A stretch of 64,000 nucleotides of DNA from Diphasiastrum complanatum (Eukaryota; Streptophyta; Lycopodiopsida; Lycopodiales; Lycopodiaceae), in the NCBI GenBank assembly GCA_029204225.1, contig CM055111.1:10474285-10538284 (forward strand). Reading direction: 5' to 3'. The translations under genes were made by a program, and so were the position numbers. Positions 47,600-60,576 of this stretch are shown piece by piece (position 1 is the first letter of the stretch; every line of letters begins with the position of its first letter). The notes below the pieces were generated by a model. That model did no database searches. It was not told where the DNA came from and saw only the letters and a list, made by a program, of their open reading frames with translations.

Positions 47600-48130
47600 A
47601 TTTATAATTTGGGCTCTGGTTGGCCTTTCAATGGTGGACCTTTATTAAATGGTACTGCACTTTTTTTATAGATTCCAAGCACGCCGCCGTATTGAAATTG
47701 GTCTTGTCTGAAAAAAGAAACACTTATTCGCAATTTGATGTTGTCCACGCAATGAATTTGGATTCCCATAATCCACATAGCATCGTGACACGATAGTACA
47801 ATCTAGTTATAGGCAACTGATTCTAAACTTTGTCGAACGCATTGGGATATTTGGATTGAAGCTTAGCATTGGCAAGCAATCATCCCATCTTGCTGATACT
47901 GACGCCAACTTAGTCAAGTCTTTTGAAAAAATAGTTGATTGCCTAATTGTTGAATTTTTCATAGTCTTTTATTGTAGCCTTAGCCTTTGCCAATTTAGAT
48001 AATGCCTTGCCCTTGAATCGATCAAACTTGTCTTGTAAGTCAGACAATGATTGATGATAGGTCTTGACCTTCTGAAACAAATAACTGATTTCCTCTTTAG
48101 AGATGAAATGATTTGGAGCTTGCGCATAGA
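47600..48130 (-). pseudogene. Third ORF, C-terminal part (minus copy), separated by an insertion
   Basis: Read on the minus strand from 48130, a coiled-coil-like segment (LFQKVKTYHQSLSDLQDKF) is followed by decayed blocks matching the plus copy at 45780-46108. It continues the frame that is cut at 52092 by the inserted element 48136-52086. Several stops make it nonfunctional. Confidence 0.6.
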
Positions 48131-48135
48131 GAATG
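48131..48135. repeat. Target site duplication GAATG (left copy)
   Basis: GAATG directly borders the LTR end at 48136. The same five bases border the other LTR end at 52087-52091. Confidence 0.85.
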
Positions 48136-48264
48136 TGTAGTGGGTTTCTTTCCTTGCCTACCCTGAATCCAAGATCTAGTCAATCTAGCATCAAAGAGAT
48201 GGATTTTAGTTGTCACGCGTAGGTTCGTTCCCATGAGAGCGATAGTATATTTCAGATTTCGGCA

Positions 48265-49260
48265 TGTGTTCTTCAGGTTCACGATGTGCTTTAGGTAATA
48301 TGATAACCACATCATCCAGTGTATAACGTTTAAAATGCTCTGGCATATCTCTTTTTCAAAAGGACTTGTCTTGGATCTTCGTTTAGCCTTCTTAGTAGGA
48401 ATTGATCGTGGAGGTGATGACTTTCGGGATGATAAATCTTTCTTCACAGGTGAAGACTTTCTAGACGATGATGTCTTGCTGAAAATCTGACTTGAAGAAT
48501 TATTCTTGACTTTTCCAGTGCCTTTATCCAATAGAGGTGGCACTTCCTTTGAATCGATCTTTTGAGGGGGGATTTCCCATTTCAGGACCGTATTATAATT
48601 TTGCTTAGCTTGTTTCTTCGTCATCGAACCTGTGATCCTGTCTCCCTTCAATATAACTGCTTTGGACGATTTGATTGTTGGTTCATCAGGAATATTATGC
48701 ACTCCAAATCTGGTCGGATCCATATGATGTAGAATCTGTTCATCCGTAAGTTCTGCATTGCCAACATAAGTTAAGGCATGGCTCACTGGTATGAGATCAT
48801 CCTCAATTGGATCCTGTATAGGTTCCGTTGATATCCAGGCTACATTCAGCACGTTTAGTGGAAACGTGATTGGCGTATCCAATGTTCGATCTAATAAGGA
48901 GATCTCACTCAACTCTAATTGAATATCTTGTTGACACATATATCTTGCTGTACAATCAATTGTTGCAAGAGCGTAATTCCAATTGACAGTATCCATTTGA
49001 GAATCGTAGTGAACTCCCAATTTTTTCTCTGGTCGATCACAAGTGTGATCCGTTGTTGATGAATCGTCATCCGCTTTTTGAACCACTGGTTTGATAGTCC
49101 ATGTCGTAGAATCAACTTTAACTGCACGTTCACGATTTTCAAAAGTGATTTTTTCGGTACCCTAGTTATGAATTACTTGTGCAACTTGTAACCATGGACG
49201 TCCTAAGAGAACTCGGTAGACATTTGGTGCTTCTGATAAGTCCATCACGACGAAAGTAAT
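48265..49260 (-). pseudogene. Post-protease linker region of the inserted retroelement
   Basis: Open on the minus strand from 49086 to 48097, the last part reading into the LTR end. Upstream, 49250-49150 encodes YRVLLGRPWLQ, the C-terminal conserved block of gypsy retropepsins, followed by a TAG in frame. The linker is serine/lysine-rich near its end (SSSRKSSPVKKDLSSRKSSP), resembling linkers before RT. No RT motif is reached before the deletion point. Confidence 0.65.
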
Positions 49261-49266
49261 GATGAA

Positions 49267-49473
49267 CTATACTCCTGCAATCCTGACAAGTATATCTTCC
49301 ACCATTCCTCGTGGACGAACTATCGTTTGATCAGCTAGCTTAATAGCAAAAGTAGCAGGCTTAATCTTTGTAAGGCCCCATTTTGTACATAGCTTTGTAG
49401 AAATCAGGTTAACTCCTGAACCGCCATCTATCACGACTGCTTCTTTAGAAAATTGTCTATGTTGTATCGGCAT
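49267..49473 (-). pseudogene. Retropepsin-like protease domain with DGG active site
   Basis: KEAVVIDGGSGVNLISTKLCTK fits the retropepsin active-site region, but the catalytic triad reads Asp-Gly-Gly instead of Asp-Thr/Ser-Gly. The LLGRPWL block lies about 100 bp downstream (near 49220). Gypsy elements encode this enzyme to process Gag-Pol. With the Gly substitution and a nearby stop, activity is doubtful. Confidence 0.75.
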
Positions 49474-50039
49474 AGTGATATTCTTTTGTTCACTTTCCCA
49501 AGCGGCTTTAACATGGAGTACATTGTTAGATTCTTCAAATCCAGCACAAAAAAGCGGCTCCTAATGGACTTTTGGTTCTTCTTGAGTTAACTTTTGTACT
49601 AAGACTTCTTTTGCTTTTGGCACCAACTTTAGGAACTCTCCCAATGAAATATTGATCTTGCTAGACAAAATGTTCATGAGTAATTTTGTATGCGGTGCTT
49701 CCGGTTCAGTCATCTTGAAGGGTTCTTCGTGATGATGTAATTGATTATTCATATTCGTACGTAAATTTCTTGGAGGCTGCAATGGTGAAGACCGAACTTC
49801 AGCTGTTACTTTAGCAGCCTCAAGTTCCTCTTCTTCTTGCAGATGTTTAATCCACTGTCTCATATCCTGATATCTTCGTTTTTCTGTATTAAGATTTGGA
49901 TAGACTCTCGATGCTATTGGTGTATCGTTCAATGGTATAGAATCAGCAGGTACTGGATCCACTACTAGTTCATTTTGCTTTTGTGCTCTGGTGACCACCA
50001 TCAAGGGTGCTCTTGGTTTATTCTGAGCTACTGATCCTT

Positions 50040-51230
50040 GCCACAATCATGACAGAATGGTACAAATTTTTCTTTATTTGGGCATTCTGCAACTCTGTGA
50101 TTTTCTCCACATGCAAAGGATCCAAGTGGTGTTCTGGTCCAATTTCTCGAGGCTTGTTGTTGAGCGGCAGCATAAATGGCATACTGTTATGATGATCCAC
50201 CTTCCTGATCATTACCATAGCTCCATTGCTCAATACTTTCGTAAGGTTCTGGTTCCATCAAGTTGGCAGGAGGAGCAGAGTGTTTTGGTGGGGCATGCAA
50301 AGCTAAACGTTCCGGGTATCCAAGAGTAGATTGTCGCAGTCTTGCTGCTAGATTTCGTCCATACTATGGTTCTCGATATCCCACCTGGGCATACCGTTGC
50401 TGAATTATCCGAGAGTTGAAGTTGCAAAAAGCAGTCTCATGGTCAGGTGAATTACACAGAGGGCAAACACTGATTTCCATTCATTTTTTCAATTGAGGAC
50501 ACTCGTTCACTGTATGATTTCCTGTACAAATAGAACACCAGATATTTTCCATGGTAGGAAAAGTCTTTGCGTACTTCTCAGGTTCTTTGTTCGCTTCTCC
50601 GTGAAAATTTTCCAATGCTTTGATCTTCTCATCAAATTGCAACTGCAACTTTTCCATCTGTTTCTGCTGGGTCTTTCCAAGTCTCTCGAACTCATTGAGC
50701 ATCATTTCTGCAGTAGCATTGGCATTCGTTGATGCAATAGTGGTGGATGTCGTAGTAGTCTGCCCTACTGTATAAGGCAACATACTGACATTTGGCTCAT
50801 CATCTGAATGTTCATCCTTCTCTTGAATTGCATCGTCCATAGCATTTTGCAAAAGTGCGTACTCATTATGGCGTTTCAGCTCACGTCTAATCCGTTTAGG
50901 TAGACTTGACAAAAATCACATAATCATGGCATTTTCATTAATCAGCTCAGGTTTACATTCAGATCTAAGACGTTTCACTGTTTCGATGTAATCTCAAACC
51001 ATTTTTCGCTTTCCCATTTTAATTTTACTTAAAAGTAGGAAAGGATCTTCCATAAACTTCCGCGGTTTGAACCGTGTAATAAGGGCTCGTTTAACAACCT
51101 CCCAATCTGTACGCTCAATTTCATCTTGGTTATAATACCAATCTTGTGCTGCGCCTATTAAGGCCATAGGAAACAACTTAAGTTTATCTTGAGGATAAAT
51201 CTCACCATAGACCTCACAGATTTAATACTA
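50040..51230 (-). pseudogene. Gag of the tRNA-Asp-primed family with several zinc knuckles
   Basis: Minus-strand capsid part: LIGAAQDWYYNQDEIE at about 51160, then RFKPRKFMED and KMGKRKMV, then a TGA and DYIETVKRLRSEC. The frame 50912-50481 has a coiled-coil (EFERLGKTQQKQMEKLQLQF) and a short knuckle, CSICTGNHTVNEC. A second, canonical knuckle, CPLCNSPDHETAFC, lies at about 50465-50424 after a stop. A third, partial one (CGENHRVAEC) lies near 50110. Gag coats the RNA; here at least three breaks abolish a full-length product. Confidence 0.75.
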
Positions 51231-51306
51231 TTCATGCCACGACAAGATGCCTAATGCAAGCTAACCATCAACCAAACATGCTACAAACTGAAAAATTGGC
51301 GTAGCT

Positions 51307-51323
51307 CCCCGGAAACGGTGCCA
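51307..51323 (-). other. Primer binding site, tRNA-Asp-like
   Basis: On the minus strand TGGCACCGTTTCCGGGG lies four bases after the LTR end ACTACA. From family knowledge, plant elements using tRNA-Asp have TGGCGCCGTTGCCGGGG; this differs at two positions. Confidence 0.8.
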
Positions 51324-51327
51324 AAAT

Positions 51328-52086
51328 TGTAGTGGGTTTCTTTCCTTGCCTAACCTGAATCCAAGATCTAGTCAATCTAGCATCAAAGAGACGGAGTTAG
51401 TTGTCATGCGTAGATTCGTTCCCATGAGAGCGATAGTATAGTTCAGATTTCAACATGAATGGAGGATCCAACACTAACATCCATTAACACTAAGCATTAA
51501 CACTACGTCCATTAACCCTACTTCCATTAACCCTAAATCCACAACAATGATAGAAACTTACTCTTCTCTCTCTCCCTTTCTCTCTCACAAAAAGCACAAG
51601 AAATAGCAATCCCAATAATGATCAGATCCAACAATTAGCAAAATCCAAAGAAAGCATGAGAAATGGAAGAAAAGAAATGAAGAGCACGGACATTCATCAA
51701 TCCATTTCTAAAAAGAACCAATTTGCTTTATTAAAATGAGGAAATGACCATCAGGAGCAACTCGAGTTGGTCTCTTTTTATAGTAGAGAGGAGGACCCTG
51801 GCCTCTAAATCCTATTGGTCCAGTCTTGCCTCTCTTTTTATTCAAATTTAAAAAAGTATGAGAACCATCAAAATTGGAGGAAAACCCAACCTTATTCACT
51901 AACTTGACATTTAGGCCCTGCGACATTAATAGTCCCGCAAAAAGGCCTAAAGTTCGTTATTAACTTTTAATAATCAATCAAATAAATATGTGGTCGTCGG
52001 GTTGGATTTACACACGCAAGGTGCCAAATTTCTCTCATTTATTAACTAGGGTTAGGGTTGCCTTGGGATCTACAAACCCTCCAACA
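51328..52086 (-). mobile_element. Complete 5' LTR of the inserted element, 759 bp
   Basis: TG...CA ends (TGTTGGAGG to CCCACTACA on the minus strand), TATA-like TACTATAAAAAGA near 51785, and AATAAAGCAAA near 51720 as a possible poly(A) signal. It is the best-preserved reference for the family's other LTR pieces at 46153, 46757, 54739 and 57873. Confidence 0.88.
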
Positions 52087-52091
52087 GAATG
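52087..52091. repeat. Target site duplication GAATG (right copy)
   Basis: It matches 48131-48135 exactly and borders the LTR start. Confidence 0.85.
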
Positions 52092-53683
52092 TTGTTCCAC
52101 TCCATCGCTGTGGCATCCAATTTACTTAGAATTATTTCTTTGTCAAGTTGTGCCATGTCTAGTTGTTCTTGCAATAAGTGAACTTGCTGCTTGGCATCTT
52201 GGGGGACAGCTTTATCAACCTGGTCTTGTGCATTAGTCAACGCATTCTGGAGAGTGGAAACATATGTCTCCAAGGCATCCGCATGTTGCTTTGCCTTCTT
52301 CAACTCTGCTTCTAACTTGTCTTCATATTGTTTGGCTATCTTCAATTCTCGGTTTAGCTGGATGAGTTTTTGGCTAAGGAGAGTGTCCTCTGATCCCATA
52401 TCTGCAATTCGCTTTTCCATCGCGGCTTCTGATCAAGCATAGTTTGGATCATTCGTCCAAGGTGTGAATGAGTCCCAAGGATGTCACCAGAATCTAATGG
52501 TACTATCGTGGTAGCAACAATGGCGATATGAGATCCAAATTTCGTAGGTTGTCGTGATGGGCCTTGAAGATTTTCCTGTGGATCTTCCTCTTCAAAGATA
52601 TATTTTTCTTCAAAACCATCTGGCTGGAATGTTGGTACTGATTCAAAAGTCTCAAAGGTTTTCTGGAATTGATCGAATCCTATTCCAAAGGGATTGGGAT
52701 TAAATGGTCTGGGGCTCGATGGTGTCACAAAATGTCCATCTGCCTATAAAGGGCCAGAATCATTGATCGTATCCATAAACCATTAGCTGAAGTTTGTGGG
52801 GGTGAGATGGCCTGGGTAACTATGATTAGAATGGTAGATCCAATTGTGACATATTGCCCTTGTGAGGAATCAGAGGCGAGGGTAGTGGCAGTGGCTGAGG
52901 GAACGAGTAGTGTAGAGCGAGTCACAACATGGAGTATGGGCATAGTTGACAGTGGTGGCTGAGTGTGACGACGAGACACGGGAAGCGAGGATGGTGCAAC
53001 AATCTTGCTATGTACTCTACGATGACCCTCGGATGAGGATGCTTGATGGGAAGATTTTGCGAGTGCTACTTCATAGGTGGATAGCATGGAATCAGCATGA
53101 AATTCGTGGACCTTGTTGACTAAGTACGAGGCGGCCAAGGAGGATAGAAGAGAGCCAACAGCGAACTGATGTTTGGTGTTACTCTTTATAGCTCTCTGTA
53201 ACTCTCCAAAGACCATCTTGAACCAATCATGAGGTTGCACAGTCCCCTTATCTAACTCGTACTTAGATTCTACCAAGCAAATAACCATCATTCGTGTGGT
53301 ATCGATTGATGGTGGTATTAACAAATGGCTTGATAATAGATTTGGCCTGGTTATGAGATGAGGTTAGTCGAGACCTAGAAATGATACCTATGGCAGCAAG
53401 GTTGGCCTCAGTGACCTGCACCTTCTACATGACCCCCCTGAAAGGTGATGTAAATTTTGGCCTTGGCTTCATTCCAAGTACCAAATGCCATGTTGATGAA
53501 CTCCATACTTATTTTGCTTGAAAAGACACACTCGTGGAGTCCCAATGCTATGAGAAAAGGCTCGACAAGGTTCATCCATTTCACCAACTTGCTTGTGCTA
53601 GAAAGCAACATGATGTCCGTTGAGGTTGGAACATCATGTAGAACAACAAGGGGGGGTGAAACACTAGAATTACTAGAAGACAT
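52092..53683 (-). pseudogene. Third ORF, N-terminal and coiled-coil part, of the older retroelement copy
   Basis: The minus-strand chain starts at ATG 53683 (MSSSNSSVSPPLVVLHD). It continues through WNEAKAKIYITFQGG, a segment with EANLAAIGIISRS, and a 199-codon frame (53324-52725) with HDWFKMVFGELQRAIKSN and GSLLSSLAASYLV. After a Ser/Pro/Thr-rich linker and a second segment (52728-52354) it reaches a strong coiled coil (52420-52092, KLIQLNRELKIAKQYEDKLE). The frame changes three times, so this copy is broken. The C-terminal part continues at 48130 beyond the inserted element. The coiled-coil plus conserved C-terminus suggests a structural or nucleic-acid-associated protein, but no domain is recognised. 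Confidence 0.6.
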
Positions 53684-54420
53684 GATGCCAAATAGGTAAA
53701 AACTGTGAATGGAAGGCTTGAAAGTGTATCAAAAGGCTGTGAAATTTTTTTGAAAAAGTTTGGTCGTGAGAAAAATTTGCAAGAGCTTCGCAAGCACAAG
53801 TGAGAAACGAAATCAAAATCAACCCTTTTAGAAGCTAATTTTGAGGGTCTATTAGACAAAGTACTAGTTTGGTTGATCAGTACTGGACAAAAATTTGCAG
53901 GCATATTTAGTACTATAAAAATAGCTTCCAGAATTCTCAACGAAGATTCTTGGCCATTGGTGTAGCTTGACGAAGGTTCTAGAGCTCCTGGAGAAGGTTT
54001 CACTCTCGCCTAAGTGTATCCTTCGCCTAGGTACTGCATTCAATGAAAATTTTTAGGATCTGAACCTATGTCTAGCCTAATTTTGGCATTTTGAATCGAT
54101 CTATTAGGTCAGCGAAGGTCCATAATGACTATAGCATGATCGGCGAAGATTCTCAAAGTGGAATATCTCTGAACTCTCGCCTAGCTTCAAAACAAGTACT
54201 TACTGTGCAAACGAATCTTCACCTAACTCAATATAGATAAATCTAAACTGGATGTATGATCTGGCAATTCGGCGAAGATCATCTCATTTAAGATCTGACT
54301 AAAAAAGTAAATTTTTAAGTTATTTTTCATCAAAATTTGATTCCTGAAAAAATTATCTTTCTCTTTTTCTGATCGAATGACTTTTTTTGACTTTTGCTCA
54401 TCATTGTTTTTGTTCTCTTT
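53684..54420 (-). other. Non-coding spacer between gag and third ORF in the older copy
   Basis: Contains repeated CTTCGCC/GGCGAAG words also seen on the other strand at 55500-55810 and no protease, RT or integrase motif. The older copy therefore passes from gag to the third ORF without pol. Confidence 0.55.
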
Positions 54421-54421
54421 T

Positions 54422-54735
54422 TCATTTTTCATTTGTCATTCTTCTTAATACTTTCTTTTTCAAAAAAGAATCAGCAAGTATTGGAAAACAACAAAACTGC
54501 AAACAACAAAAATAAAAATGAGTAGATCTTCGATCACGTTGGTGTGTTGGACACTTATTTATGGTGTGATTTCCAACACAAATCGCACACCAAACATTTT
54601 CTCTACTAGGAAATGTTTTAGCCATCTTGTTAGTTACTTTATCAAGCTTGGCATTCTGCTCTTTCAATGCTTTCAACTTTGCATCGAACTGTGACTGCAT
54701 CTTCTCTAGCTGCATCTGCTGCTTTTGGGCAAGTT
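54422..54735 (-). pseudogene. Gag fragment with short zinc knuckle, older copy
   Basis: Encodes KMQSQFDAKLKALKEQNAKL, KMAKTFPSRENVWCAICVG and the knuckle CAICVGNHTINKC, closely matching the gag of the inserted element. It is cut at about 54738 by an LTR fragment in the opposite orientation. Confidence 0.8.
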
Positions 54736-54738
54736 TTT

Positions 54739-55136
54739 GTTAATAAAAGGACTTTAGGCCTTTTTGCGGGACTTTTAATGTCACGGGGCCTAATAGCCAA
54801 GTTAGTGAATAAAAAGGGTTTCTCCCAATTTTTAAATTGATTCTCTCCAATTTTTAAATGGGTTTCCTCCACTTTTTGAATTTCAAATAGTTAGGGTAGA
54901 AATTGGCCAATAGGATTTGAGGCCAAAGCCCTAAAATCCACTATATATAGTGGTAGTTTTGAATTATTGTAGAGACTTTCTCTCTTCATTTCAATACAAG
55001 TAGGTTGGGCCTCTTATGAAATGGATATGGAATGTCCTTCCTCTTCTTCTTTCCTCCTCTATCTCTCATGTTTTCTTTGTATTTGCTAATTGTTGGATTT
55101 GATGCTTGTTAGGGTTGATCATTGTTCTAGAAACTA
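54739..55136 (+). mobile_element. LTR fragment of the tRNA-Asp-primed family, plus strand
   Basis: It matches the middle part of the family LTR (from TTAATAAAAGGACTTTAGG to GTTGGATTTGATGCTTGTT). Both ends are truncated. Confidence 0.8.
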
Positions 55137-56066
55137 TAATAAAAACCACCAAAAAAACTTCTAAAAAACCAAAAACATAGAAAACCAATTTTTGTCTGTT
55201 CTATTATACATGGATCTATCTATAGCTAGGTTGGCAAAGGTTAATTTAAAAAATAGAAGGCTAAAGTGAATGTTCCACTAGTTGTTGATAACCTTTTGTA
55301 CAAATTTTAAGACCTTTCTACAAAAATATTAGTTCTTTGAGAGGAACTTTCGTTTGAACCTTTTGCTAGAGTCAGAGTTAGTCCAATATACTATTTTAAG
55401 TAATCAATAAGTTGGTCGAACATTAAGTCAAGGTTAGCTGTTATATTGATCTATTTTTGTCAAAAAAAAGTGCTCTTTTTTGTTAAAATAATAGTATCAC
55501 TCTTGATCCTTCGCTTGAACCTTTGCCAATTTATTTGAAATTTTCAAATATAGTATTGCATCAGTTTTTAGTAGATTTATCTGGATTATCTAAAAAGTCT
55601 ATCTTAGTTCTTGCCAAGCTACAAAAAACCATTGTTCACCAGACAAGAACCCTTCACCAATTCTACCCTAGTCTTATCCTTACCAAATTTACTTACTGTC
55701 AATCAGACGAAGGTTCGTTTTACAATATTTGTCAAAAATAACCAGACAAGTGATTTTTTACCCACTATAGTAGTGAAATAACCCTTGCCGAGTCAACCTT
55801 CATCTAGGGAACCTTCGCCATAACTATTTTTGAGTTTTGATCTATCAGATCTAGCTATTGTCAAAATTTTGAAAGATTATCTTACAGTTTGATATTGATT
55901 TTGAGAAATTCTTATTTCTAGAAGTGTTGATCGCTTGATCAAGATCTTTTTTCCAAAATCAAAAATCTGATTATTGTCAAGTGATAGAGTTTTTACAAAC
56001 CTGATCAGAGATAGTGTTGATTGAAAAATTTAGATTCAATCTCATTGTTTTTTGTAATCTGGAAAG
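55137..56066 (+). other. Leader-like DNA between LTR fragment and gag
   Basis: AT-rich, with CCTTCGC words like those at 53700-54220. No gene is recognised. Confidence 0.4.
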
Positions 56067-56500
56067 ATGTATGATACAGACAATGATCTTGAGCCACCTG
56101 AACCTCCGATGGTTGTTCCACAAGTTATTGCTAGAAGATCACCTCATCTAGAGTTACCAAAGTATAATGGATTATTTGATCTAGTACGATTTCTCAAAAT
56201 CTTTTTTGAATCATCATGTGAGGTTATGGCGAAGTTTTTTCACAGGATAAACTTAAGCTATTTCTTATGGCCTTAACATGAGCAGCACAAGATTGGTTTT
56301 ACAACCAAGATGAGATTGAACATATGGATTACGAAGTGGTTAAAGCTAGCCTAATCACAAGATTTAAACCTAGAAAGTTTTGGAAGATTTTTTTCTACAT
56401 TCAAGTAAAATTAAAATGGGAAAGAGGAAAAGGGTGTGAGATTATATTGAACGGGTCAAGCATCTCAGATCAGAGTGTGATTCTGAAGTAATCAATAATG
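56067..56500 (+). pseudogene. Gag fragment of the tRNA-Asp-primed family, plus strand
   Basis: It starts MYDTDNDLEPPEPPMV (ATG 56067). After a frame change it contains the same capsid blocks as the minus-strand gag: AAQDWFYNQDEIE near 56285, RFKPRKF, and KMGKRKR followed by TGA and DYIERVKHLRSEC. Several frame breaks. It ends where C-rich repetitive DNA starts. Confidence 0.75.
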
Positions 56501-56509
56501 ACTATGATA

Positions 56510-56660
56510 AAGTGCCCATGCCCCAAAATCACAACCCCAAACCCCACCCCAAAATCGAAATCTCAAACCCCAAAATCTATATCCCAGACCTTGCACCCCA
56601 AAACCCAAACCCTATATCCCCAAACCCCAAATACCTTGAATCCCAAACCAAAATTCAAAA
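56510..56660 (+). repeat. C-rich degenerate CCCCAAAxCCC repeat
   Basis: About 150 bp of CCCAAACCCC-like units without a fixed period. It resembles degenerate plant telomere-type (CCCTAAA) DNA only loosely. Confidence 0.6.
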
Positions 56661-57872
56661 AATTGCAAATGGCAAATTTAAAAAATCGCAAGCTAAGCAC
56701 TGCATTACAACTCTTGAAAATGGGTATAATTCCAATTTGCAAATGGCCTGTTTCATTGAACTATCATGTCGGCCCATTTGTACCAATGTTGGTGAGTATA
56801 AAGGGTCTCGGTTGGTTGTAATAATGGGTATCAATATGGTATCACAAAACCTATCCTTACTAGTAATACTAGAGTTTACAATTAGATCTCCAATATTAAC
56901 TATTTTACTATTCATAATTATATTTGAGTTTCAGAATTTTTTCGGTATTATTAATAGTATTATTTTTGAAAAAAAAATTTATATTTCAAATTTTTTATAT
57001 CTCAAAATATAATTATTACCCTTTTGAAAATAAGATTTTAAACATTTAGGCATACAAGTGTGGGAGAAATTTATCTCTCTCATTCTTCTCTCATTCATTC
57101 TAATGGAAGATATTTCTTTGGGTTTCTACATCAACTCTTGTATTTTGGTGGTGATATAGTGAGATCTTGTGTGTAGAATGTTATTTTTTTTATGTACATG
57201 GATTCACACATGTGAGTACATGGATTCACACATGTGAGTACTGATATTGTGCGGCTATTCTACAAACAGAGATAATAGAACATCATATCTAAGTGTTCAT
57301 GACAAGTTCTTATTAAGTTTTCATCTTCTATGTGTAGTTGATGCATGATTTTTACATTGGTAATGAAGCTAGATGTACTCTCCAAGTTTGCCAAAGATCA
57401 AGGGGAATAATTAGGTCTTTGTGATCTGATTTTTCGAAAAATGTGTCAAAAGTCAATATTGGCTTTATATATTGTTTTGTGCACATATATGATATTGTTA
57501 AAAACATGCTTATTTGAGCTAGAATAAACCAAAAAATATTAAGCAACCTTGACTATTCCTAGAAAAAAATAGTATTTATCAGAATTTCTCGATTCATTTT
57601 TCGCTTGGATGTTTTTGACAAAATTCATAACCTCTATTTTTCTTATTTTAGGTAGTTTTTATGCTTAAGTGGGTGTGCTTAGTACAATTTTAGAGTATTT
57701 GCATCTCATAGGATTCGAGCCAATGCCTTAGGGGTATTGAGGAGGGCCATTGCTTTCAGGAGCTTTATTGACTTTAAGACTATGCAAGTCATGTTATGGT
57801 AGACATATTCAATTATGACAATACAAAAAGGGACTAGTTGATTCCAAATTAGAATATATATATGTTTTTTTA
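56661..57872. other. Region without a recognisable gene
   Basis: AT-rich. A 22-bp direct repeat (GTACATGGATTCACACATGTGA type) occurs twice in tandem at 57194-57237. Confidence 0.45.
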
Positions 57873-58165
57873 TTCCTTCCTCTATCTCTCATGCTTTATC
57901 TGGATTTGCTAATTGTTGGGATTGATTTTTGGTATACTTTTTGTGAGAGAGAAGTGAGGGAGAGAAAAGTAAGTTTTAATTTCACCTTCATAGTGTTAAT
58001 GGTTAGTGTAAGATGTGGAGCATAAGCATTTGCTTGATTATGAACTATGCTATTGCTCTCATGGGAACGAATCTCCACGTGACAACATGTTAATCCTCTT
58101 CATCTCCTTTGATGCTTGATGTGCTTGGATCTAGGGTTGAAGGTGGATAAGAAATACTCGCTACA
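57873..58165 (+). mobile_element. 3' part of an LTR of the tRNA-Asp-primed family, plus strand
   Basis: It matches the last ~290 bp of the family LTR, with GGGAACGAATCT and the end ACTCGCTACA at 58165. No primer site follows, so it may be the 3' LTR of the plus copy whose gag is at 56067. Confidence 0.75.
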
Positions 58166-60060
<1,895 letters not shown>

Positions 60061-60223
60061 TGCCAAGTGGACTGATTGTGTTCAATGATGCATTTGATTT
60101 TGTTGCATCTAATTTGAACATGAATGTGATATTATTGCTTGTTCTCATGCAATCCATTGGTTTTTAGTCAATCCATATGCTGTAAATAATTCAAAGCACT
60201 AGTTTTGTCCCATAAATTAAATA

Positions 60224-60341
<118 letters not shown>

Positions 60342-60576
60342 CAAGTTAATTATTTAAATCAATTGGTCTAAGATTCTTTCATTTGCCCTTCAAGATGATA
60401 GTTGATCCCTTCAAGAACTTCAGATCTATTCCTTTGCAAATTCCTTCTATGATTTGTTGTCGTCCTATTTTTTCATCTTCTCTTTTCATTCCTATTTTTT
60501 AAGCAAACAACAATGAGGACTTGCATCGCCCCCCTCAGAGTATATAAGACTTTTTGCCTCATTGTAGAAGATAGCA

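Larger units (their letters stand above)
48136..52086 (-). mobile_element. Inserted LTR retrotransposon, tRNA-Asp-like primer site, 3951 bp, lacking RT/integrase
   Basis: On the minus strand: 5' LTR 52086-51328 (TGTTGGAGG...CCCACTACA, 759 bp), primer site 51323-51307, gag, retropepsin, linker, and then only the last 129 bp of the 3' LTR (48264-48136). RT, RNase H, integrase, any third ORF and most of the 3' LTR are absent, so one deletion joins the post-protease linker to the LTR end at about 48265. It interrupts the third ORF of an older copy of the same family and is flanked by the 5-bp repeat GAATG. The gag-protease type and primer suggest a Ty3/gypsy lineage of the Tat/Athila/Ogre kind. 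Confidence 0.88.
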
